A stretch of 5,096 bases of DNA, from contig FR890561.1 in NCBI GenBank assembly GCA_000433415.1, forward strand, positions 1-5,096. The letters are read 5' to 3'. Both the position numbers and the translations under genes were made by a program. Shown piece by piece: positions 1 through 5,096 of this stretch. Origin of the DNA: Clostridium sp. CAG:448 (GTDB taxonomy: Bacteria; Bacillota; Clostridia; Oscillospirales; CAG-272). Position 1 is the stretch's first letter. Each line of letters opens with the position of its first letter. Under the pieces are notes generated by a model. That model was not told the DNA's origin and searched no databases. It saw only the letters and a program-made list of their open reading frames with translations.

Positions 1-315
1 GCGGTTGCACAGACCGTGCGGGAACGGGGCGCAGTCGCCGTTGTGGTCGGACTTCCGGTCAATATGGACGGTTCGCACGGACCCCGCGCGGCGCACGCGG
101 AGAAATTTGCGCAGGAATTGCGGCATCTGTTGGGAGAAACGGTGCCGGTCGCGACCTTGGATGAAAGAATGACTACCATGGCGGCGTCACGCTATCTGAA
201 CGAAACCGATACACGCGGCGCCAAGCGGAAGGGCGTCATTGATACGCTGTCTGCACAGATTATTTTGCAGAATGCACTCGACCGGCTCCGACACATGGCG
301 GCGTCGGAAAACTGA
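1..315 (+). CDS. ruvX: RuvX/YqgF-family Holliday junction resolvase-like protein, 3' part (5' end outside window)
   Basis: The reading frame is open from base 1 (AVAQTVRERG...) to the TGA at 313-315, so 104 residues of an expected 135-150 are visible. The segment VVVGLPVNMDGS is the family signature (GLPLNMDGT in E. coli YqgF). It is followed by an alpha-helical AEKFAQEL stretch, the conserved DER(M/L)(T/S)T motif, and the C-terminal VIDTLSAQIILQ segment, which corresponds to the conserved Asp-Ser/Thr-x-Ala-A region of the RNase H-like fold. The N-terminal strand with the first catalytic Asp (DFG/DxGxxR) lies upstream of the window. Family members are cytoplasmic RNase H-fold nucleases implicated in Holliday junction resolution and in pre-16S rRNA 5' processing. 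An ATG-less internal GTG at 16 exists but is not the start, because the family motif structure extends upstream. Only 29 bp separate this gene from the next, with no terminator between them, so they are probably co-transcribed. Confidence 0.93.
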   Translation, partial: AVAQTVRERGAVAVVVGLPVNMDGSHGPRAAHAEKFAQELRHLLGETVPVATLDERMTTMAASRYLNETDTRGAKRKGVIDTLSAQIILQNALDRLRHMAASEN

Positions 316-344
316 TACCGAAGATCCGGAAGGAGGATTTCCGC

Positions 345-1157
345 ATGGCAAAAAGAAGTGTCGCACAGGGAAAGGGAAGAATTTTCCGTCTTTTGTTCCG
401 TATTTTGGGTATCCTGTTGATTGTTGCAGTCAACGGAATCGTGCTCTGGCGGATTTTTTCTTCCGGCGACCCCGCCGCAGTGGGGGTGCTCAAGGTCAAC
501 CGCAACACCGCCGATGCCTATGAAAAGGCAGGAAAGCTGACCATGTGGTACCAGGAGCAGGCGACGGTTACCAAGGCAGAGAAGAATTACGGCTATTTCG
601 GCGTGACGCAGTGGCGCTATGTCGAAGAGGCGGAGCAGGTACAGCTCGTATTCCGGTACAACAACAGTACGATCAAGCACCTCAAAGAGGATTACAAACT
701 GGAAACCATGCCGGATCGCGCGGAAATGCTCTATGACGTGACTCTCTATGTCGCTTACGATTTGACCCCGGACGATCCCTCCGATAACGATGGAAACAAC
801 CCGGAAAGCGTGCGCTTTGAGCGGTACTACCCGGACAGGGACACCATCGGAATGGCACAGAAAAATGTCTATAATTACAGAACCTATCTGTTTGACGGTA
901 TTGTCATTGACGAAACGGTGCTTGCCGTTTATGCCGATATCTACTATGTCGGGGATATTGATTACGAAAAAGAAGCATACGGGACGCTCTGCCTGTACGA
1001 TTATTCCACGCCGCGTGTGTCCATTGAACTGAAAAAAGCGGACACCGAGGCACTGGAAGCCTACAAAGAGAAAAGGAAAACCGAAACGGATGCAATCCTT
1101 ACAAAAGAGGAGAGCGCAACGGAATGCAAAGAGGAAAGCAGGGAGGGGAAGGAATGA
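345..1157 (+). CDS. Unrecognised single-pass membrane-anchored protein
   Basis: This gene encodes 270 residues and I do not recognise the family. A basic N-terminus (residues 1-15, rich in Lys and Arg) precedes one hydrophobic segment at about residues 15-36 (LLFRILGILLIVAVNGIVLW). There is no lipobox Cys or obvious signal peptidase site, so it is best read as a signal anchor with the rest outside the membrane. The exterior part (about 40-230) is rich in Tyr and acidic residues, with alternating strand-like stretches such as VQLVFRYNNS, YDVTLYVAYDL and VLAVYADIYYV, suggesting a beta-rich fold. Residues 141-155 form an Asp/Asn/Pro-rich linker or loop. The last 40 residues are a highly charged Glu/Lys tail, probably helical. 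The start is supported by AGGAGG at 331-336, eight bases before the ATG. It sits between ruvX and the dppA-like gene, and its stop overlaps the start of the latter (ATGA), so translation of the two is likely coupled. The function is unknown. Confidence 0.85.
   Translation: MAKRSVAQGKGRIFRLLFRILGILLIVAVNGIVLWRIFSSGDPAAVGVLKVNRNTADAYEKAGKLTMWYQEQATVTKAEKNYGYFGVTQWRYVEEAEQVQLVFRYNNSTIKHLKEDYKLETMPDRAEMLYDVTLYVAYDLTPDDPSDNDGNNPESVRFERYYPDRDTIGMAQKNVYNYRTYLFDGIVIDETVLAVYADIYYVGDIDYEKEAYGTLCLYDYSTPRVSIELKKADTEALEAYKEKRKTETDAILTKEESATECKEESREGKE
1142..1146 (+). promoter_or_regulatory. Ribosome binding site that fixes the dppA-like start
   Basis: GGAGG in a purine-rich run (1135-1153) lies seven bases before the ATG at 1154. 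It supports that start over the in-frame ATG at 1124, whose nearest AGGAG (1108-1112) is 11 bases away. The 1154 start also places the family SxDxEG motif at residues 6-11, as in B. subtilis DppA. Confidence 0.75.
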
Positions 1158-1966
1158 AACTGTTTCTGAGCGCGGATATTGAAGGAACCGCCGGAATCGA
1201 CACCTGGGACGAGGCAACGCCCGGCGAGCGGATGTATCCCTATTTTGCCGCCCAGATGACCCGCGAGGTAGCGGCAGCTTGCCGTGCCGCAGGGAAACTG
1301 GGACTGGACGTGACGGTCAAGGATGCGCACGATATTGCCCGGAATATTGATCCGTCCGCATTGCCGGAAAACGCGTCGGTTCTGCGGGGATGGATCCGCG
1401 ATCTGTACTGTATGATGGGTGGCTTGGACCGCGATTCCTACGAGTATGTGGGATTCACCGGTTATCACAGCGATGCGGTCAGCGACGGAAACCCGCTGTC
1501 CCACACCATGACCACGGGATTGCAGCGGGTTATGCTGAACGGAAAGCCCGCCTCCGAGTTTGTCCTGAACGCCTATATGGCGGGGATGCTGGGAATTCCC
1601 GTGATCTTTTTGTCCGGTGATGCCGCGCTTTGCGCCTCGGCAAAGGAGATGGTGCCGGGAATCACAACAGTTGCATCCAAAACCGGGTACGGCGGCGGCG
1701 TAATTGCGCCGCACCCCGCAAAGGTATGCCGCGAGATTGAAGAGGCGATGGAGCATGCCCTGCGCTATGCCGTAACGCCCGCCGGCAGAGAAGCGTGCAC
1801 CGTCAGAATGCCGTCGCATTTCCGAATGGAGGCGACCTATAAGGACTGGACAAGCGCCTATAAATATTCCTTCTATCCGGGTGCATTTGCAGCAGATGCA
1901 CAGACTGTTGTATTTGAAACAGATGATTACATGGAAATGATGCGCTTTATGCACTTCTGCATCTGA
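1154..1966 (+). CDS. dppA: DppA-like D-aminopeptidase (peptidase family M55)
   Basis: This gene encodes 270 residues, close to the 274 of B. subtilis DppA, a cytoplasmic zinc D-aminopeptidase that forms a decameric ring and cleaves D-Ala-D-Ala and related peptides. The N-terminus MKLFLSADIEGTAGI matches the family start, giving ligands D8 and E10. Further expected zinc-site positions are H59 in KDAHD, H105 in GYHSD and E135 in SEFVLNAY. H117 in PLSHTM matches the conserved catalytic-region histidine. Other family landmarks are the GIPVIFLSGD strand (147-156) and the Gly-rich stretch near residues 178-182. All visible metal-site residues are intact, so the enzyme should be active. It is the last gene of the ruvX operon, overlaps the membrane-protein gene by four bases, and is followed by a strong terminator. 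No Dpp peptide transporter genes are seen next to it, unlike the B. subtilis dpp operon. The exact substrate is inferred from family only, and the symbol is by homology. Confidence 0.92.
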   Translation: MKLFLSADIEGTAGIDTWDEATPGERMYPYFAAQMTREVAAACRAAGKLGLDVTVKDAHDIARNIDPSALPENASVLRGWIRDLYCMMGGLDRDSYEYVGFTGYHSDAVSDGNPLSHTMTTGLQRVMLNGKPASEFVLNAYMAGMLGIPVIFLSGDAALCASAKEMVPGITTVASKTGYGGGVIAPHPAKVCREIEEAMEHALRYAVTPAGREACTVRMPSHFRMEATYKDWTSAYKYSFYPGAFAADAQTVVFETDDYMEMMRFMHFCI

Positions 1967-1993
1967 CGAAAAACAAAACAAAGCCGACCTCTG

Positions 1994-2023
1994 GCGCCGC
2001 GGAACCACTCCGCGGCGCTTTTT
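1994..2023 (+). terminator. Rho-independent terminator after the dppA-like gene
   Basis: A perfect 10-bp GC-rich stem (GCGCCGCGGA at 1994-2003 with TCCGCGGCGC at 2009-2018) has a 5-base loop and is followed directly by five T (2019-2023). It lies 27 bases after the stop of the dppA-like gene and separates that operon from the BlaI/M56 module. Confidence 0.92.
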
Positions 2024-2060
2024 GAGGTGTAAACAATTTGTAACAACCGGCAGAAGCGGG

Positions 2061-2089
2061 TTGACATTTGTGTCTATATGGTATAGACT
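2061..2089 (+). promoter_or_regulatory. Promoter of the blaI-like/M56 operon
   Basis: A perfect -35 box TTGACA lies at 2061-2066. The -10 is less certain: TAGACT at 2084-2089 has the ideal 17-bp spacing, while TATAGA at 2082-2087, preceded by TG at 2079-2080 (extended -10 form), has a 15-bp spacing. Either choice places the start of transcription near 2094-2097 and the -10 inside the first inverted repeat, so repressor binding there would block RNA polymerase. The stretch is AT-rich compared with the flanking genes. Confidence 0.75.
2072..2088. promoter_or_regulatory. Inverted repeat 1, probable BlaI-type operator
   Basis: GTCTATA (2072-2078) and TATAGAC (2082-2088) are perfect inverted arms around TGG. 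The site fills the promoter spacer and the -10 region. Known BlaI/MecI operators are short dyads built on TACA/TGTA half-sites, often extended to GTCTACA-like arms; here the half-site would be a C-to-T variant (GTCTATA). Binding by the adjacent repressor is inferred from position and family. Confidence 0.7.
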
Positions 2090-2110
2090 ATAAGTATCGA
2101 TAACTTATAG
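2088..2110. promoter_or_regulatory. Inverted repeat 2, probable second operator in the leader
   Basis: CTATAAGT (2088-2095) and ACTTATAG (2103-2110) are perfect 8-bp inverted arms around a 7-base centre containing ATCGAT. The repeat abuts the first one and ends three bases before the AAGGAGG ribosome binding site. TATAGAC occurs again at 2106-2112, a direct repeat of 2082-2088 with a 24-bp offset. A second repressor site is the simplest reading; in RNA the arms could also form a small hairpin just before the ribosome binding site. Confidence 0.6.
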
Positions 2111-2125
2111 ACAAGGAGGACGGCG

Positions 2126-2488
2126 ATGAACGAACTGAAATTGGGCGCGGTAGACGCACGTTTTGCGCAGATCGTCTGGGATCATGCACCCATGACGACC
2201 GGAGAACTGATCCGGCAGTGCGCACAGGAGCTGCAATGGAAGCGCACGACCACCTATACGGTACTGCGTAAGTTTTGCGACAACGGTATTTTCCGGTGCG
2301 AAAACGGCAGGGTGAGCGTCCTGATCGGGCGCGACGAGCTGCGCGGTATGCAGAGCGCACGGTTTGTGGACGAGGTGTTCGGCGGTTCCCTGCCGGCATT
2401 CATTGCCGCGTTTGCCAATACCAAAAAGCTGACGCAGGAAGAGGTACAGCGGATCCGCGAGATGATCGATAAAGCAGGGGAGGAGTAA
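2126..2488 (+). CDS. BlaI/MecI-family transcriptional repressor
   Basis: This gene encodes 120 residues, close to MecI and BlaI (123-128). The N-terminal winged helix spans about residues 6-72: AQIVWDHAPMTTGELI corresponds to the first helices, WKRTTTYTVLRKFCDNGIF is the recognition helix region (S/K-x-x-T-x-x-T-x-L-x-R/K-x-x-x-K/N-G pattern), and the wing is around 57-68. The C-terminal part, FVDEVFGGSLPAFIAAF then LTQEEVQRIREMID, matches the MecI dimerisation helices (KVYKGG...LSQDEIEEL) without gaps. The position of the Asn-Phe pair cleaved in MecI/BlaI (101-102) is Ala95-Phe96 here. The start is supported by AAGGAGG at 2113-2119, six bases upstream. The gene heads a two-gene operon with an M56 metalloprotease, the usual partner, and two inverted repeats over its promoter indicate autoregulation. 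The regulated signal is not shown by the sequence, so no symbol is given. Confidence 0.93.
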   Translation: MNELKLGAVDARFAQIVWDHAPMTTGELIRQCAQELQWKRTTTYTVLRKFCDNGIFRCENGRVSVLIGRDELRGMQSARFVDEVFGGSLPAFIAAFANTKKLTQEEVQRIREMIDKAGEE

Positions 2489-2490
2489 AG

Positions 2491-4443
2491 ATGGAAGAGA
2501 TGTCCGTCAGAATTTTTCTTGCCGTCCTGAATATGAGTCTGACTGCCGTATGGGGATTGCTGGCGGTCCTGCTTCTGCGCCCGCTTTTGCGGCGAGCCCC
2601 GAAATTTGTCGTCTGCCTGTTGTGGGGCTTGGCGGGCGTGCGCCTTCTGTTGCCGATCCGACTGGAGAGCGTGCTCAGCCTGATTCCGCGTGCGGAACCG
2701 ATCAGCCCTTCGACGGCGCCGGGCGGGACGACCCCGCGGATTGATACGGGCATTCCGGCGCTTGACAGCGGCATCAACGGCGCGCTGACCTCCCTGGCAC
2801 CGCAGCCGACCGCCTCTGCGGATCCTTTGGGGACACTGCTTCCCGTGGTTGCGCTGATCTGGATCATCGGCGTTTTTGCAATGCTCTCCTTTGCCCTGAT
2901 CAGTTACCTGCGTTTGCGCAAAAAGACCGGAATCACGGTTCCGTATGCGGACGGGGTACTGCTCTGCGATAATATCGGGACGCCGTTTATCCTGGGAATT
3001 TTCCACCCGCGGATTTATCTGCCGTCCGGAACGGAAAATTTGGAGGAAGGCGCAACGGAAGCGATTCTTGCGCACGAACGCGCCCACCTTGCCCGGCGGG
3101 ATCAGCTCTGGAAACCGCTCGGATATTTGATTTTGTCCCTGCATTGGTTCAATCCGCTCTGCTGGGTTGCCTATTGTTTGCTTTGCAGGGATATTGAATT
3201 GGCATGCGACGAAAAAGTCGTGAAGGGAATGGATCTGTCCGCAAGAAAGCGGTATGCGCAGACTCTGCTGGATTGCAGTATCCACCGCAGGACCATAGCG
3301 GTCTGCCCACTTGCCTTTGGTGAGGTCGGCGTGGGAGCACGGGTAAAAAAGGTGCTTTCCTATCGGAAACCCGCGTTCTGGGTTCTGTGCGCGGCATTGC
3401 TTTCCTGCGTTGTCGTCGCCGTCTGTTTTCTGACCAACCCGAAGCCGGTATCCGTAGCGGTTTCGCCGGAAATGCGGGAACACCTTGCGGCGGAGGCAAC
3501 GGCACACTGGACAAAAGCGGCGGAAGAAAACTATGTGACCTCGGAGGTGTTTGTTGCGCAAGCCCGGCAGAGCGGAGAGACGGAACTGGTTTATTGCTGG
3601 GTTCTGACGGCGGAATACGGTTGCGATGTGCAGTCGGGGCAGGTAGAGCACGTTGGCGGCGTGTCATTCCCCTGCGTAATGCGGTTGGAAAAAACGCCGG
3701 ACGGTTACAGAACGCAGGAGTACCGTACCCCGCGGGAGATGTACTACGAAAAGGATCTGCACACCCTGTTTCCGGAGCAGGTCAGGAAAGACTTTGCGGG
3801 CAGAGACGATGATGCGATGCAGGCGGCATGTGATGCGCGGGGAAATGCCTATTATGCGGACGCAGAGAACAGTCTTTATATAAACGGTTTTGCCATGCTC
3901 CGCCTGTTTCCCAATCACAGGTTTTCCTTCCTGCCCGCCGGCTCCATATATGTATCGGAACTGTATGACGGTATTTATACCGAAACAAAAGAGGAGGTTG
4001 TGCTGACCGACCGGGAAACCGGCAAGGTCATACGCATGCCACGGGGGAAGAACGGAAAAACGCTCCGTTATACGCCGGACGGGGGAGATACCGTTGTCTT
4101 TGAAAAGCAACCGGACAATGATTTTTACGGCATGCATATCTATCTGCACAGTACTTTTCTTTCCTACGGTGTTTGTGAGGATGCCGGGCTGACGCTGGTT
4201 CTGTATCCGGGCAGTGACGCCGCGGTCTTCGGGAAAAAAGGCGGCTTTGCCGGAAAATATACGGAAACGGAAGACACGGTTCGCATTCGTTTTCTGGACG
4301 GCGGCAGTGTCTGTGTTTTCCGCAAAACCGAGAACGGACTTCGGTTTGACAGCGCCGTGTCGTCACCGATCATCTACTATCGGCAGGAAAGCGGCGATAA
4401 ACCGCTCACTCTGGAGGACGGCGCGCTGTTCGTCTATGAATAA
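2491..4443 (+). CDS. BlaR1/MecR1-like M56 membrane metalloprotease with a non-penicillin-binding C-terminal sensor region
   Basis: This gene encodes 650 residues. Predicted membrane segments are at about 6-32, 38-56, 114-140 and 294-314, with a further hydrophobic stretch at 207-231 beside the protease site. A Pro/Ser/Thr-rich loop (about 68-112) joins the second and third. The M56 cytoplasmic protease domain lies between the third and the last: GTPFILGIFHPRIYLP (163-178), zinc motif H195-E196-R-A-H199, HWFNPLCW (218-225), and ELACDE (236-241) with the likely third ligand. The external region (about 318-650) has no SxxK/SxN/KTG pattern of penicillin-binding folds. It appears to have two parts: about 325-435, ending in EYRTPREMYYEKDLHTLFP, and a beta-rich part at about 465-650 that contains GIYTET (494-499) and GKYTET (588-593). 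Six Cys lie outside. Start: AGGAG (2481-2485) is five bases before ATG 2491, two bases after the repressor stop; ATG at 2500 is less well spaced. It is probably the sensor that relieves the upstream repressor; the ligand is unknown. Confidence 0.9.
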   Translation: MEEMSVRIFLAVLNMSLTAVWGLLAVLLLRPLLRRAPKFVVCLLWGLAGVRLLLPIRLESVLSLIPRAEPISPSTAPGGTTPRIDTGIPALDSGINGALTSLAPQPTASADPLGTLLPVVALIWIIGVFAMLSFALISYLRLRKKTGITVPYADGVLLCDNIGTPFILGIFHPRIYLPSGTENLEEGATEAILAHERAHLARRDQLWKPLGYLILSLHWFNPLCWVAYCLLCRDIELACDEKVVKGMDLSARKRYAQTLLDCSIHRRTIAVCPLAFGEVGVGARVKKVLSYRKPAFWVLCAALLSCVVVAVCFLTNPKPVSVAVSPEMREHLAAEATAHWTKAAEENYVTSEVFVAQARQSGETELVYCWVLTAEYGCDVQSGQVEHVGGVSFPCVMRLEKTPDGYRTQEYRTPREMYYEKDLHTLFPEQVRKDFAGRDDDAMQAACDARGNAYYADAENSLYINGFAMLRLFPNHRFSFLPAGSIYVSELYDGIYTETKEEVVLTDRETGKVIRMPRGKNGKTLRYTPDGGDTVVFEKQPDNDFYGMHIYLHSTFLSYGVCEDAGLTLVLYPGSDAAVFGKKGGFAGKYTETEDTVRIRFLDGGSVCVFRKTENGLRFDSAVSSPIIYYRQESGDKPLTLEDGALFVYE

Positions 4444-4484
4444 TCTTTGCCAGGCAAGTCGGATCTTGTAAACCCAACATACAG

Positions 4485-4512
4485 GCAGAGCCGTGAAAAG
4501 CTCTGCTTTTTT
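4485..4512 (+). terminator. Rho-independent terminator after the M56 gene
   Basis: GCAGAGC (4485-4491) pairs with GCTCTGC (4500-4506) around an 8-base A-rich loop and is followed by six T (4507-4512). It lies 41 bases after the stop of the M56 gene and closes the repressor/sensor operon. Confidence 0.88.
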
Positions 4513-4542
4513 CGCGTTTTCGGTACGGTAGTTTGTGAGAAC

Positions 4543-4556
4543 GGAGAATTTTCTCC
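4543..4556. promoter_or_regulatory. Short inverted repeat just upstream of the manA promoter
   Basis: GGAGAA (4543-4548) and TTCTCC (4551-4556) are perfect inverted arms around TT and end seven bases before the -35 box. It could be an operator or activator site for manA. It is short enough to have arisen by chance, and no known regulator motif is recognised. Confidence 0.3.
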
Positions 4557-4563
4557 CAATCGC

Positions 4564-4592
4564 TTGACGGGTAAGGGGAAATGGGGTATAAT
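4564..4592 (+). promoter_or_regulatory. Sigma-A promoter of the mannose-6-phosphate isomerase gene
   Basis: TTGACG (4564-4569) and a perfect TATAAT (4587-4592) are separated by exactly 17 bp. Transcription would start near 4599, giving a leader of about 25 bases. This makes the isomerase gene independent of the upstream operon, which ends at a terminator. Confidence 0.88.
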
Positions 4593-4624
4593 AAGGGCAT
4601 CACTGAAAACGCTGGGAGGAAAAT

Positions 4625-5096
4625 ATGGTCTGTCCCATGAAACTGACATCCGTTCAGCGTGCGCCGCTCTGGAGCGGTACGGCACTGCAGGGGTTGCTCG
4701 GCATCGGTTCCCCGGGGGAGCGGATCGGCGAAGATCTGGTGCTCGCGGTTCATTCCGCCGCCGATACGGGGGAGCCTGATTGCCGCGTGGAGAACGGTAT
4801 GTTCGCCGGTATGCGGTTGCGCGATGTCCCCGGTGTACCGGATCCGTTTCCGCTGTTGATCAAACTGATTGACGCGGGGGAGGATCTTTCTTTGCAGGTT
4901 CATCCTTCCGATCCGGGCACAGAAGGCGGCGAAAAAACCGAAATGTGGCTGATTTTGCATGCGGAGCCGGGAGCGAGATTGCTTTACGGCCTGCGCCCGG
5001 AGGTGTCGTGTGCGGATTTTTGCCGATCCGTGCGTGCGGGATGTTTTGATATGTCGCTTTGCCGCAGCGTTCCGGTCCGTGCAGGGGAATGTTATT
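4625..5096 (+). CDS. manA: Type I mannose-6-phosphate isomerase, 5' part (3' end outside window)
   Basis: The frame is open from ATG 4625 to the window edge: 157 complete codons of an expected 300-odd. The enzyme interconverts mannose 6-phosphate and fructose 6-phosphate in the cytoplasm and is a zinc cupin. The family core is clear: FPLLIKLIDAGEDLSLQVHP (75-94) with zinc ligands Q91 and H93, then KTEMW (104-108) with ligand E106, and a following strand LILHAEPGARLLYGL. The W16-S-G stretch takes the place of the usual WGG near the N-terminus. The window ends at RAGECY (152-157), just where the family has its PAGT-x-HA cupin motif. Start: GGGAGGA (4614-4620) lies four bases before ATG 4625; Met5 (4637) is a weaker option. 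It has its own promoter and directly follows the terminator of the sensor operon, so no functional link with it is implied. Confidence 0.9.
   Translation, partial: MVCPMKLTSVQRAPLWSGTALQGLLGIGSPGERIGEDLVLAVHSAADTGEPDCRVENGMFAGMRLRDVPGVPDPFPLLIKLIDAGEDLSLQVHPSDPGTEGGEKTEMWLILHAEPGARLLYGLRPEVSCADFCRSVRAGCFDMSLCRSVPVRAGECY

Noticed and set aside
1124..1153. An upstream in-frame ATG giving a 280-residue version of the dppA-like protein
   Set aside because: The ten extra residues are not part of the family, the ribosome binding site fits the ATG at 1154 better, and the ATGA overlap is typical of coupled genes.
192..1217. A 341-codon open frame on the - strand
   Set aside because: It lies opposite the end of ruvX and the membrane-protein gene, which have good ribosome binding sites and operon spacing. 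The translation shows no family motif.
1061..2008. A 315-codon open frame on the - strand
   Set aside because: It is antisense to the dppA-like gene, whose M55 metal-site residues are all present on the + strand. It also begins inside the terminator region.
2254..3651. A 465-codon open frame on the - strand
   Set aside because: It lies wholly opposite the repressor and M56 genes, which have clear family motifs. Its translation is low-complexity, rich in Arg, Gln and Pro with no recognisable motif, as expected for the antisense of GC-biased codons.
2491..4443. A beta-lactam resistance role for the BlaI/M56 pair
   Set aside because: No beta-lactamase or PBP gene is adjacent and the sensor lacks penicillin-binding motifs, so naming the pair blaI/blaR1 or claiming resistance would go beyond the sequence.
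4447..4779. A 110-codon + strand frame across the gap before manA
   Set aside because: It runs through the terminator and promoter and then overlaps the manA start in another frame. It has no ribosome binding site and no motif.
1..5096. Mobile elements, CRISPR arrays, tRNA or rRNA genes
   Set aside because: No transposase or integrase motifs, terminal repeats, regularly spaced repeats or RNA-gene signatures were seen. Both gene-free gaps (1967-2125 and 4444-4624) are accounted for by terminators, promoters and dyads.

Overview
The window looks like chromosomal DNA from a member of the Bacillota, most likely a moderately GC-rich gut-type clostridium. The evidence is the strong AGGAGG-type ribosome binding sites, short intergenic gaps, a BlaI/M56 (BlaR-like) regulatory pair of the clostridial kind, and a DppA-type M55 peptidase. 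The genus cannot be fixed from the sequence. All recognised genes lie on the + strand.

Layout. (1) Positions 1-1966 hold a likely three-gene operon: the 3' part of ruvX (YqgF), an unrecognised single-pass membrane protein (345-1157), and a DppA-like D-aminopeptidase (1154-1966) whose start overlaps the previous stop as ATGA. A strong intrinsic terminator at 1994-2023 closes this unit. (2) Positions 2061-4443 hold a self-contained two-gene sensor/repressor module. A promoter is overlaid by two inverted repeats (2072-2088 and 2088-2110), followed by a BlaI/MecI-family repressor (2126-2488) and, 2 bp later, an M56 BlaR1-like membrane metalloprotease of 650 residues (2491-4443). An intrinsic terminator at 4485-4512 follows. 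(3) Positions 4564-5096 hold a near-consensus sigma-A promoter and the 5' part of a type I mannose-6-phosphate isomerase (manA) that runs off the window.

How the parts work together. By analogy with BlaR1/BlaI, the membrane protein should sense an extracellular signal through its C-terminal region and activate its cytoplasmic HERAH protease domain, leading to loss of the repressor from its operator. The sensor region here is not a penicillin-binding domain, no beta-lactamase or PBP gene is adjacent, and the repressor lacks the Asn-Phe pair cleaved in MecI/BlaI. The signal and the regulon are therefore unknown. The module and its operator are the most interesting part of the window. The rest is ordinary housekeeping and metabolic content, and nothing here clearly amounts to a wholly undescribed system.
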